A stretch of DNA of 64,000 nt. Source: Owenia fusiformis (Eukaryota; Annelida; Polychaeta; Sabellida; Oweniidae). This document shows, one piece after another, positions 1 through 10,640 of the stretch. The notes under the pieces are model-generated. The model searched no databases and was not told the origin of the DNA. It saw nothing but the letters and a program-made list of their open reading frames with translations. Position 1 is the stretch's first letter. Each line of letters starts with the position of its first letter. Made by a program: the position numbers and the translations under genes. The stretch lies in assembly GCA_903813345.2 (NCBI GenBank), contig CAIIXF020000011.1, positions 8,588,842 through 8,652,841 on the forward strand, given 5' to 3'.

Positions 1-1440
1 ATAATTGAAATATTCAATCTCCAGAAAGCGAAAGTTTTTACCGTTGTGTCTCCTTGAAAATACGATCCAGTCAACAGTGATTTTATTTCATATTGTATCA
101 TTCTGTCATTGTATTGTATAAAGCCCAAGGCTTGCTAATAGTACATAGTGCTTGCTAAAGTAACAAAGTTTTGTGAATTTTTGCTCAGTCCTTTTAGGAC
201 GTCATAACCACACAATGCATATACATATATTGCACTAGCTGCACATATCAAGATGAACAGGACACACAACGATAAAAAGGTTTTTGTAGCTTACAATGAA
301 TGTAAAAATGGCCAATTCCAAATGAAGGGGATATCTCAATACTACAGTTCAAGTTGGAATAACAGGAAAGTGAGTTAATTCTAAAGGAACATAATTATTT
401 GTTTGCCATTTTAAACTCTGAAATGAAAATAAGTACATAGTATTTGGACATGAACGCCTGACTGCAAATTGTAATCAGTATAACTGGTCCCCACCTGGTT
501 ATAAAGACGTAAAAAAATGGGTGAACTTCCGTGGGAGAAAATTTGTAAGATGCTTGATTACTTGATTTGTATCCATATATTGTACTCGTATGTTTATTTT
601 ACTATTATTGAATAGCATCTGGTTATGGAAAAGCTAGTATGTCACTCAGTCACAAACAAATATATCCAACTGCTCCAATAATCGAGTGAGGATTCAACAT
701 CTTGGTTGAGTTGTGTTAATGTCCAGCAGGCTGCTATGTAACAACTTTAAAACGTCTTTATAGCTCGGTGGGGACCATTGAATGAAAACCCCCAAACATA
801 TCAACATGTCCTAATATTTTGAGTATGTTACACTTATATATTAGCTTATATCTTACACTAGTTATTCAATCAAAGTACTTGCTTGGATATCTCATTTTTG
901 CCCAGCTACTCACTTATTCCCTATGTGTCTTAAAAAGTGTCTGTCCAACATGAATTCCATTACCTTAATGGACTAAATACAATTATTTTCTACATTTCTT
1001 GCTGGTATTACACACGATTCTAACAGAACCATCGGCATCAAGTTTTAAGGAGCAGCATCTAAGTTTTGACATTTTCCTGTAGAAGCTTGGTGCACATTTG
1101 TTCTCTGTTGTTTTTGGATTCGGTTTCAATACTCTCATCTTCTTTTTGTCTTCACAGATGTAAATGATTTCTTGCTTTGTCTGGTCGGTTTTTGTCAGCA
1201 ATCCGCGTAGGCTTGATGAGTTACATTGTGGGTATGTGGCCACTCTAGTTTTGAATACATCTTCACAGTCAATCTCTCCTTTGTTCCAGTTTCTGTTTGT
1301 TATGCAAACAGCATTCACCTTGGTTGAGTTAGCTCTGAAATAAGAATGTTGCTCAATTAAAATAGCGAACATTTGATATGAAGAAATGTATTTTTTAATT
1401 TGCCTTATTGGCATATTTCTATCATGTTATGTCCACAATT
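1..1440. repeat. Segmental duplication, unit 1 (left edge cut by window)
   Basis: This stretch matches 9177-10640 at about 97% by eye and contains exon 2 of secreted gene copy 1 plus its 3' flank. Homology resumes beyond the intron at 1850-2240 (with 12950-13335), and again at 3178-3330 and 4720-5100 (with 15090-15290 and 15340-15700). Different insertions separate the blocks. The true left end is outside the window, so a third copy to the left cannot be excluded. Confidence 0.9.
486..776. mobile_element. MITE with GGTCCCCACC termini (copy in unit 1)
   Basis: The ends are inverted: GGTCCCCACCTGGTTATAAA at 486 and its imperfect reverse complement ending in GGTGGGGACC at 776. It is 291 bp with no coding capacity. 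Related elements lie at 9677-9961 (same insertion, duplicated with the segment) and 47366-47908. A target duplication could not be defined. Confidence 0.75.
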
Positions 1441-2237
1441 GTACTAAAATTCTGATGAAATATTTTTTGTTCGGTGGGATTTGCTACTGTTTGGAATTGC
1501 TGTTTTTTAAGTATTGCGTATGGACCTGTAAGCATCAAATGTTGAAATGAAAAGACTTCTCATTTTGTTTTTGTTTACATAGTACATATATGGGGTATAT
1601 AATAAAACAAATAGTGACTGCCATATTTTCGGGAAATAGTGTAAAATTTTTCCCCTCAAGAATATCCTGTCCACTGACATGTTCCCTCGGCCTGCAGCCC
1701 CGGGAACACCTCAGTGGACAGGGTATTCCCGAGGGGAAAAATATTTTACTGCTTTCACATGTAAGTAAACCTTTTTGAACCCAGTCCCTTATTTCCAATT
1801 CTATAGATAAATGAAAATTTAAAGCATAATTTAGACTGGAACACTAAAAATATTTGTATGGAATGGAATGACTTTTGCGATTCTATAGTAAGATTTGAAA
1901 GTATTATATTTACTCACATGAAAGAACCATCTTGCAATAGTGTTATAGGATTAGTAAGGTAGCAGCAATTTGCATGGACATCGCTAAAACAATGTCCTGT
2001 CTTTCCTTTTCTTTGTGGGCAGCTAGCTTCCAGTTTGACTTTACATGTGTTTGCTTCCTTATGTCTTTCAAAATCTTCTAAGGCAGTTGCACTCAATTCA
2101 GGTACTGGCCAAAAATTTATTTCTGAGCTCACTGCAGCCATCATCGCATACAAATCTACCATTGGGGGTATGGTAGTATCTTCGGACATGACACTAGCTG
2201 ACATATATGTTAGAAGCAGCAATACCTTCAACAGCAT
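983..2237 (-). CDS. Secreted 14-cysteine protein, copy 1 (two exons)
   Basis: Exon 1 is 2237-1918 and exon 2 is 1334-983, with a 583-bp intron (donor GTGAGT at 1917, acceptor TTTCAG ending 1335). The joined frame is 223 residues and the stop is TAA at 985-983. The first ~18 residues (MLLKVLLLLTYMSASVMS) look like a signal peptide. The mature part has 14 Cys spaced C-x7-C-x9-C-x7-CC-x24-C-x12-C-x13-C-x22-C-x19-C-x12-CC-x13-C-x5-C, compatible with seven disulfides, and sequons NST, NSS and NTS. The end is basic (KKCRK). TATTGTTTTTAG just upstream of the ATG (RC, ending 2258) resembles a 3' splice site, so a 5' UTR exon further upstream is likely. I do not recognise the family; export and a disulfide-rich fold are inferences. 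A paralogue lies at 10168-13332. Confidence 0.72.
1638..1750. mobile_element. Short fold-back element in the intron of secreted gene copy 1
   Basis: Two ~48-bp arms (1638-1692 and 1704-1750) are near-perfect reverse complements around a short GC-rich loop. The arm cores are CCTGTCCACTGA and TCAGTGGACAGG. Copy 2 lacks it, so it is a later insertion in unit 1 or a loss in unit 2. The small reading frames over it on both strands are hairpin artefacts. Confidence 0.7.
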
Positions 2238-3177
2238 GTTGTTATTTTGTTATACACCTAAAAACAATATTTAAGGATTTAAGCCCTTGGCAGTGCATTG
2301 CGGACTGAATCATTCAAAAATATGTTTTTTCAACCTCTGCACAAGATATGCAGCATCGAGTGTGAAGTTAGGAAACAATGCCTGAGTGGAATTAATCAGC
2401 CACAATACATTAAGCCTAAGGCTTACGTAATCACTTAAAAGAGCACATTTTCAAGGAAACCTTTTTTACCGGGTTAAGTTGTCAACATCTGAATTAATTT
2501 CAATCTGATCCGGGTTATGTACATCCTCCCTATGAATATTATATTTACTTTCTTTTTCTCATAGTTTATATAATATTTTCAGATATTCTTTCAATTTGAG
2601 CCAGTTCATTCTTAAACAGAACTAATTTCTCTACTTTAAATTGCAACTTCTAGATTTTGATGTTAATTGTCTGCATTTCGACTGAATATACAAGCGGTGA
2701 GGGAGTGACCTTCAAATATTGAAATTCATATGACCCTCGATGAGTTGTTGGTTAAACCTAGTTCACACCAACGGCGAATGCCACGCTTTAAATCGGTGAG
2801 CAAAGCGGCGTCATTTTTGTTTAATTTTAGCTAAGTTCACACCAACGGCGCTTTGACTTGTTACGCTCTGTTACGTCGAGATCGCCGATTCCATGATCAG
2901 CGCCTATATAAAGCTAAGTTCACAGCAACGGCGCTTTGATGGCGCTTTAATTGGGCGTGCAAAGCGACTTTACACGTCGCACTAAAGCGCCACCAAAGCG
3001 CCGTTGGTGTTAAGAAAAATGATCAATAGTACCCACGATCAGTAACATAATCATACTTTTATTTTTGTTACATGAAGGTTTTGAGAGAAATATTGAAGTA
3101 AGTTGTTGCCATTTTTTTTAGTAAATTGACTTTTTAATTTCATTAACTTTTTAAATCAATGTGAGATATCATTCTAA
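2238..3177. repeat. Upstream flank of copy 1 with ACACCAACGGCG inverted repeats
   Basis: No gene is seen. Between about 2758 and 3012 the motif TTCACACCAACGGCG or a variant occurs three times (2758, 2832, 2920). Its reverse complement, CGCCGTTGGTG, is at 2999-3009, and the 2911-3012 part folds back on itself. This looks like one or two small MITEs, partly nested. The rest is unique AT-rich sequence. Confidence 0.55.
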
Positions 3178-3336
3178 CTGATATAAAAGGATATTCAACA
3201 TTTCTTGAAGCAACCAAAAAGCAGATCTGGTATAATATAGATTTGAAGACCTGATTAAAATTTCGTACTTACCTCTTGCGGCCTCTCACTTCAGGTAAAC
3301 ATCTCGAAATCCATCAATTTACAAATCCAGATAATA

Positions 3337-4711
3337 CAGAGCGTCTCAAAAATATACCCATAATAGTATATCAACAGCACAGATGAACCAGAAATTTTTC
3401 AGACATTTTTGCATGGTCATGTAGCTGAAACATGTACATTTTTCCCCAATATAGTTTTTAGTTCAGTCTTGCCGTTTTGATGTTTTTTTGACCATTTGCT
3501 TTTTATTTCATATTTCGATGACAGCATGCACCCTTATGGTATATTGTTCATCACATTTGATAATGTTTCCGTTGACATGGTTTGAATTTCTCTTTGGATG
3601 TTGGCCTTAAGTGTTCTAGGTCTTTTGGCTTGGGATTAGCTTTAAAATGCTAGTCCCAAAATAACGGAGGTCCACCTTCCAGAGTTATGGAGACCGATTG
3701 AAATCCCATTTGCCCCATCAAGTCCCATCTTGCCCCATCGAATAACACGAAGTCCCATGGGACCTTGATGACTTTGCCCCATCGAGTCCAATCGAGTCCC
3801 ATCAAATCTCACCTTGCCCCATTTGTGTATGTTTGGATTGATACAATACGTCACATGATCGAAAATCCCACGATACCCCATGGAAAGAATGAACATGTTC
3901 ATACTCGACGTTCAGTCAACGTCTGAGCTCTATGTGTAAAGACATTGTGAGGGCCTCCCTATTCAACAGATTTGAAACCCTGGAGTTTTTCTCTGGGGTA
4001 ACTTAAGCCCAGTATACACCAATGGGGCAAAATCCCACTTGCCCCATCGAGTCCCATCTTGCACCTTCGAATCCCAACTTGCCCCATCGAATTCCACGAA
4101 GTCCCATGGGACCTTGATGGCTCTGCCCCTTCGTGCCCCATGGAGTCCCATCGAGCCCCGTGGAGTCCAATCAAATCCCACCGTGCCCAATTGGTGCATG
4201 TTGGGCTTCACACAACACATCGTTTGATCGAAAATCCATGGACTCAATGGAACAAAATCCCAAGAAGTTCCACGAGCTCCCACTCAATGTTAAGTCTATG
4301 GAGGTCCGTCCTAACTTGCCCCATTGGTGTATACTAAGCTTATGGAGGTCCCAACCTGACCAATTGGATGATGCTGAACTTTAAAGAACCATGTTTATGC
4401 TAATCCCAAGCCAAGAGACCTAGAACAACTTAAGGCTAACATTTGAAGAGAAAAACAAAACATTCCACCAAATGTGATGGACAATGTTGTAGTAAAGATG
4501 CAGACTGTCATAGAAATATGAGGAGGTTAAATTGAACATGTGGTATAAAAAGGCTTAAATCATTAAAAAAGCAAGACTGAACTAAAAATTTAGTATTGAG
4601 GAGAAAAATTACATGGTTTGTCTGAATGACCATGCAAAAATATCTGAAAATATTGATTGGTTTATCTTTGCTGTTGATATACTTTTGGGTACATTATTTT
4701 GAGACACCCTA
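3337..4711. mobile_element. 1.4 kb fold-back element, TA-flanked, CAGGGTGTCTC-type ends
   Basis: TA (3335-3336) is followed by CAGAGCGTCTCAAAA. The other end is GAGACACCCT at 4701-4710, followed by TA. The inverted arms extend several hundred bases (3337 to ~3640 against ~4400 to 4711) and include the matched pair GGCTTGGGATTAGC and GCTAATCCCAAGCC. The TA target and CAGGGTGTC-like end suggest a Tc1/mariner-like non-autonomous element; that assignment is inference. No transposase frame is present. Confidence 0.75.
3640..4385. repeat. CCCATCGAGTCC-type tandem repeat in the fold-back core
   Basis: The core of the element is a degenerate tandem repeat built on CTTGCCCCATCGAGTCCCAT and variants, itself present as two related halves (3700-3830 and 4020-4190). 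The overlapping open frames on both strands (Trp/Gly/Ser/Pro-rich) are by-products of the repeat. Confidence 0.65.
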
Positions 4712-4916
4712 TATATTTAGCCACGTTTCCTCATGGACTTTGATAAAATACAATTACATGATGTAAAAACAGATAACATTGTTTGAGTTTCACTAGGATG
4801 AAATATTCATAATTTGGTAAATGAAAATCGATTCATTGCAACAGATTTTTATAATCATCATCATAATATATCTCCACCTCCTCTCTACCAATTAAAGGGA
4901 GTGGAGGATCCTCAAA

Positions 4917-5100
4917 TCCCTTATATTTTGGACCTCTTATACCTTATGTTTTAGGATTTCTCATACCTTATACCTTTCTCTTTTCATAACTTGTTTTAGG
5001 ATTTGTTATACATTGCACCTCTCATAATTTATGTTTTAGGATTTGTTAAACGTTGCACATTTTATACCTATGTTTTAGGATTTCATGCACCTGATCCTTT
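4917..5100. repeat. Short interspersed TTATGTTTTAGGATTT repeats (unit 1)
   Basis: The phrase CCTTATGTTTTAGGATTTCT recurs about every 35-45 bp with variation. The counterpart in the duplicated segment is 15524-15760, and another patch is at 20560-20625 across the 4.8 kb insertion. Confidence 0.6.
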
Positions 5101-5339
5101 AAAAGATCTGTTACCTAACGTAGTTGAATGTGCCTCCAAAGATTTCATTGAAAATAATATGAAAATAGTTACTTTTACAGTTTTATCAATTATGAACACA
5201 TCAAAAATGGAATTAAGTCATTTGGATTAAAACTAAGGTCATTCAGTGCATTTAAGTTTGACTTCGCAAATGATTTTAGGGGTATGTTAATCTTCATTCA
5301 TGATAATTTTAAGTATGTAGACCATTCCTCAATCGATAT

Positions 5340-5790
5340 ATCAGAGCATTGTTAAGGTAGAACACAAATGGTTACATATTAAAAACGTATTTCATAAAAA
5401 ACTAAAAACTTAATATATCCTTTGAAAAATGAACCTTAATAAATGTCTTCTCAAAAATAGTACCATGATAACCTCAGTTGGGATACAGTAGGCATTCAAC
5501 CTAGAGGGTATATCAAAATACCATTAAGGTATGGCACAAAGGGCAACATACTGAAAACGCAAATCATAAAGTAACCCCTAAAAATTATTAATCATATGAT
5601 AAATTCAACCTTGTTAAATTTGTTCTGAACAATAGTACCATGATCACCCTAATTGAGGTAGCTTTAACATTACTGTAGCTTTAATCAACCTCGGTATTCA
5701 ACCTAGATACTTTGTCAAAACATCATTCAAGAGAAAGTAGAACACAAAGAGCAACAGTTGGAAATACAAAATCTAAATTCAAGCTTAATC
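5340..5790. repeat. Degenerate tandem repeat, period roughly 175-200 bp
   Basis: Blocks starting near 5348, 5521 and 5724 share an order of motifs: AAGGTAGAACACAAA-like, AACATACTGAAAACG-like, then AATAGTACCATGAT and CATTCAACCTAGA. The copies are well diverged. No gene is seen here. Confidence 0.45.
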
Positions 5791-5939
5791 TAGTTGCGAC
5801 TTTCCATTGCATTATATTTTCTTTGGCATTGTCAAAAAAATTAAAACAATGATAGATGACATAATGGTCTTATTTTATTTCATATGAGCACTTAACAAGC
5901 AATATTCATTCAAACAAATGACTAGTAGGCCTATACTAT

Positions 5940-6215
5940 GTCCCGATCTCATGTACATTTACGTTGCAAACCGTGAAAATAATGCTAAAACGGCCGCCTG
6001 TTGATGCTTTGAGGTGTCTTCAATTGTCATTTAATCCAAATAAAGTAAACATTATTTTGTATATTTAGACTCAGGCTTTCAGGTCGTATATGCATTTTCA
6101 CGATGCCCATGTCAAGCAGCGTGCCTACTAGTCAATTTTGCAAAATATGCAAAATTGACCGAATTATTCAACTTTCTTACGGTCCTGTTTTTTGGACACC
6201 CTGTACCATCAAAAT
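5940..6215. repeat. Dispersed repeat ending in GGACACCCTGTA
   Basis: The stretch 5985-6085 is repeated in reverse orientation at about 30820-30915 (shared core GGTGTCTTCAA / TTGAAGACACC and CCTGTTGATG / CATCAACAGG). GGACACCCTGTA near 6198 is the right-hand end type of the CAGGGTGTC element family, with no partner end seen nearby. Confidence 0.45.
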
Positions 6216-6932
6216 GATTTCAATTGTACAAATAAAGCATACAAACCGAGCAAATTTTTACTGTTTGATTGGGAAATAACGTCAAAATGGTCCCTAATTT
6301 ATGATATAAATCAGAGAATTTTGAACATGTGAAAGTTCAGTGATGCAATGACACGTGAAAATCAGATCTTTCTGAAACGATGAAAACATCAGTTTATCAC
6401 CCTCGTGCTGTACCTTACCCGCGCGTTCAACTGCCACGCTTAATTTTGTAAAGCCCCTGTGATAAAGCATATCAGGTACTGGTGGAACGAAAAAAATGTT
6501 GATAACAATTGCAATACCTGCACATGTTATTTTCTGGTACAAAACAAAGTATGGAAGCATGTGTGTCCATGTATGTCAGATTTTTTCAAGAAAGCATCAT
6601 TACATTGTTTTCTTTTAGTAGACCTGGTATGAGGTCAATGGTCACTCCAGGAAATGTTGATATTTCAAGCTTTCTAATTTTCCAAATTTCTTCTCAAAGC
6701 TTCTTGACAACACTGGAGTTACCAATGACCTTCCAGGTTTTCTAGAAGAAGACAATGTAATGATAATTTCCTGAAGTGGAAGGGAATCCATCTCGTATAT
6801 GCCTTCATACTTTATTTTGTACCACAAATAACATGTGCAGTATCACACCGAAATAGCCTGACAACTTAACCGTCGCTTCAATTAGATTTCCATGAACTGT
6901 ATGTTTAATAAAGCACCTAGACTAAATTCCTT

Positions 6933-8034
6933 TGGAACAACAATCAATCAAAGTGCCTTTATACTCATTGTGCAGTTATTTATTTCCAAAGAACATGTGT
7001 ACGTTTTATAGATTTTATTACATAAAATATAACATATTACAATTTAACCTTTTTGGCATGGGGAGACGGCTATCTATCGATCAGAGCTTGCGTAATTGTG
7101 GGGGCGGGTAAGCGTCCAACTTCCTCAAGATGCAAAGCTAAAACTGTGTAAACCAAACTACTACAGAACAGTTGTTATAGCATTAAGATAAGTTATTGTC
7201 CCGGCCTAATTGGATCTGTCAACAGACTTTTAATTGGGCTGGTAGGACAGACACCGTTCTCTGTGATATAAACCAGATTTAACAAATACTTGTTAAATCA
7301 CAATTTATATCCAAAGAACATGTGTACGTTTTATAGATTTTATTACATAAAATATAACATATTACAATTTAACCTTTTTGGCATGGGGAGACGGCTATCT
7401 ATCGATCAGAGCTTGCGTAATTGTATACCAAAGAAACGATTACGTAATCATGAGATAATGTTACGTAATGACAGCGCAAAATCATGATTATGCAACCTTA
7501 TATAATCATTAATCTTTGGGATAAGAGCCCAAAAACTGTGTAAACCAAACTACTACAGAACAGTTGGTATAGCATTAAGATAAGTTATTGTCCCGGCCTA
7601 ATTGGATCTGTCAACAGACTTTTAATTGGGCTGGTAGGACAGACACCGTTCTCTGTGATATAAACCAGATTTAACAAATACTTGTTAAATCACAATTTAT
7701 ATCCAAAGAACATGTGTACGTTTTATAGATTTTATTACATAAAATATAACATATTACAATTTAACCTTTTTGGCATGGGGAGACGGCTATCTATCGATCA
7801 GAGCTTGCGTAATTGTATACCAAAGAAACGATTACGTAATCATGAGATAATGTTACGTAATGATAGCGCAAAATCATGATTATGCAACCTTATATAATCA
7901 TTAATCTTTGGGATAAGAGCCCAAAAACAAGTATACTCGTGAACGGAGTTTAAATAAAAGCTCTGTGAACGATAGGATACGCCGTTCCTGGAACAACAAT
8001 CAATCAAAGTGCCTTTATACTCATTGTGCAGTTA
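6933..8034. repeat. 46-bp direct repeat bracketing the 392-bp array
   Basis: The same 46 bases beginning TGGAACAACAATCAATCAAA occur at 6933-6978 and 7989-8034, inside the inverted-end element and immediately outside the tandem array. They look like the recombination or duplication boundaries of the array. Confidence 0.75.
6976..7927. repeat. 392-bp tandem repeat (two full copies and one partial)
   Basis: The full copies are about 7140-7531 and 7532-7927, almost identical. A partial copy at 6980-7099 stops at GGGGGCGGG. The 65-residue frames at 7290 and 7682 are the same sequence and reflect the repeat, not a gene family. Each unit has several palindromic ATTACGTAAT / TCATGA motifs. Confidence 0.8.
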
Positions 8035-8382
8035 ATAATGTTTTACCATCGAAATAACGTCTTTAATTTAACCGATCAAAATGAGATACGGGACAACGGA
8101 CACTGTACCATATGTCGTTGTCTTTGTAAATTATTTCAAATTCAGATTCCGAAGTCATTGACGACATCGAAGACGCTATATTGTAGCGATTCACGACCCA
8201 ATTTGATCGAAATTGGGATTTCATATGATACACAATCACAAGAGCTACTTGCACAGAATTAGCGCCGATAAAATCCCATGAAATGAGGACCAAGTGATTC
8301 AAGAGTTGAAGCGACGGTTATGTCCGCCATTTGTGACAACGGTATCTGACTTTACCGTTTTCAGGCTATTCCGGTGTGAGTA

Positions 8383-9176
8383 TAGCATTTTTTTCAAAAA
8401 TGATTGAGTTCAATAATGTCTGAGCATGTTATAAAGCGCAATGAAAAATTGCAAGGTGGGATGAGTATCTAACTGAAATCGAAATTAACTATTAATATAT
8501 CAATGTTTTGGGGAGATTTTGTGGATCGCAAAATATAACGTATCACTGATTTATGGTAAAACTAATGAACATTGTAACATGATTTTAACCTTTGATACTT
8601 TTAACATTTAATTAGTTTTATTGATTGATTCTGATTAAAGTCATTTTAATATGATAAATGGAAATAACATTTCAGGTTTAACAACATAAATTAGGTGTGG
8701 CAACAGAAGGCCAAATGGTTCTACATAATCATATTTCAAAAGCAAACCAGTGCTACATTTTCAATCATTCACTTTAAGAATTTGGAACAAAGTAGTAAAT
8801 AAATGTGATTTTGTAAAATAACAAAAACTTAGAGGGAGAATCAGATCTATCGGGAGTGACCAAATTACAAGCAACGCGTTCCTTACAATTTCAATACGTT
8901 ATAATTAATTCTCCCAACTAATACAAATGGTGACCATAAAATAAAATAAATGAATGCATTAATGTAAAAAAAAATTTCCAAAATACAGCACTAGTTTACT
9001 TTGAGTATTTTTAGAAAACAGGCATGACAAGGAGTGATATGAGCCCAAGATTTTATAAAATTGAAACACTTCATGTCAAGAGTACTACTCATCTGGAATC
9101 TGGATCTTGCTAGATCTGATTCTGCCTTTAAATGCACACATACATTACACAAATAACATCCATTTTAACAAATAGA
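8383..9176. other. AT-rich stretch, nothing recognised
   Basis: No open frame of note, inverted repeat or tandem repeat was found between the 1.5 kb element and the start of duplication unit 2. Confidence 0.5.
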
Positions 9177-10640
9177 ATAATTGAAATATTCAATCTCCAG
9201 AAAGCGAAAGTTTTTACCGTTGTGTCTCCTTGACAATACGATCCAGTCAACAGTGATTTTATTTCATATTGTATCATTCTGTCATTGTATTGTATAAAGC
9301 CCAAGGCTTGCTAATAGTACATAGTGCTTGCTAAAGTAACAAAGTTTTGTGAATTTTTGCTCAGTCCTTTGAGGACGTCATAACCACACAATGCATATAC
9401 ATATATTGTACCAGCTGCACATATCAAGATGAACAGGACACACAATGATAAAAAGGTTTTTGTGGCTTACAATGAATGTAAAAAATGGCCAATTCCAAAT
9501 GAAGGGGATATCTCAATACTGCAGTTCAAGTTGGAATAACAGGAAAGTGAGTTAATTCTAAAGGAACATAATTATTTGTTTGCCATTTTTAACTCTGCAA
9601 TGAAAATAAGAAGTAACACAAAGGCACATAGTATTTGGACATGAACGCCTGACTGCAAATTGTAATCAGTATAACTGGTCCCCACCTGGTTATAAAGACG
9701 TAATAAAATGGGTGAACTTCCGTGGGAGAAAATTTGTAAGATGCTTGATTACTTGATTTGTATCCAAATATTGTACTCGTATGTTTATTTTACTATTATT
9801 GAATAGCATCTGGTTATGGAAAAGCTAGTATGTCACTCAGTCACAAACAAATATATCCAACTGCTCCAATAATCGAGTGAGGATTCTTGGTTGAGTTGTG
9901 TTAATGTCCAGCAGGCTGCTATGTAACAACTTTAAAACGTCTTTATAGCTCGGTGGGGACCATTGAATGAAAAACCCCAAACATATCAACATGTCCTAAT
10001 ATTTTGAGTATGTTACACTTATATATTAGCTTATATCTTACACTAGTTATTCAATCAAAGTACTTGCTTGGATATCTCATTTTTGCCCAGCTGCTCACTT
10101 ATTCCCTATGTGTCTTAAAAATTGTCTGTCCAACATGAATTCCATTACCTTAATGGACTAAATACAATTATTTTCTACATTTCTTGCCGGTTTTACACAC
10201 GATTCTAACAGAACCATCGGCATCAAGTTTTAAGGAGCAACATCCAAGTTTTGACATTTTCCTGTAGAAGCTTGGTGCACATTTGTTCTCCATTGTTTTT
10301 GGATTCGGTTTCAATCCTCTCATCTTCTTTTTGTCTTCACAGATGTAAATGATTTCTTGCTTTATCTGGTCGGTTTCTGTCAGCAATCCACGTAGGCTTG
10401 ATGTGTTACATTGTGGGTATTTTGCCACTCTAGTTTTGAATACATCTTCACAATCAATCTCTCCTTTGTTCCAGTTTCTGTTTGTTATGCAAACAGCATT
10501 CACCTTGGTTGAGTTAGCTCTAAAATAAGAATTTTGCTCAATTAAAATAGCCAACATTTGTAATGAAGAAATGTATTAAAAAAAAATATATATCAGATAT
10601 AAGATTTGCCTAATTGGCATATTTCTATCATGTAATGTCC
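9177..10640. repeat. Segmental duplication, unit 2 (first block)
   Basis: It begins at position 9177 and is colinear with the window start at an offset of 9,176 bp. It carries exon 2 of secreted gene copy 2 and the same 0.3 kb inverted-repeat element as unit 1. Small differences include single-base changes and an extra stretch near 9610. The duplication is direct (head to tail), and unit 2 can be followed discontinuously to about 15,760. Confidence 0.9.
9677..9961. mobile_element. MITE with GGTCCCCACC termini (copy in unit 2)
   Basis: Orthologous to 486-776 within the duplicated segment, with the same 25-bp imperfect terminal inverted repeats. It must have inserted before the segment duplicated. 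Confidence 0.75.

Larger units (their letters stand above)
6843..8379. mobile_element. 1.5 kb element with TCACACCGAAATAGCC inverted termini
   Basis: The left end is TCACACCGAAATAGCCTGA and the right end is TCAGGCTATTCCGGTGTGA. Subterminal parts such as ACCGTCGCTTCAA / TTGAAGCGACGGT also pair. GTA flanks both ends (6840-6842, 8380-8382), a possible 3-bp target duplication. The interior holds tandem copies of a 392-bp unit. The small frame at 8302-8063 (minus) has no recognisable domain. Confidence 0.7.

Noticed and set aside
7290-7879. Two identical 65-residue frames as a duplicated gene
   Set aside because: They are one frame in a 392-bp tandem unit, Phe/Tyr/Asn-rich from AT content, without coding signals.
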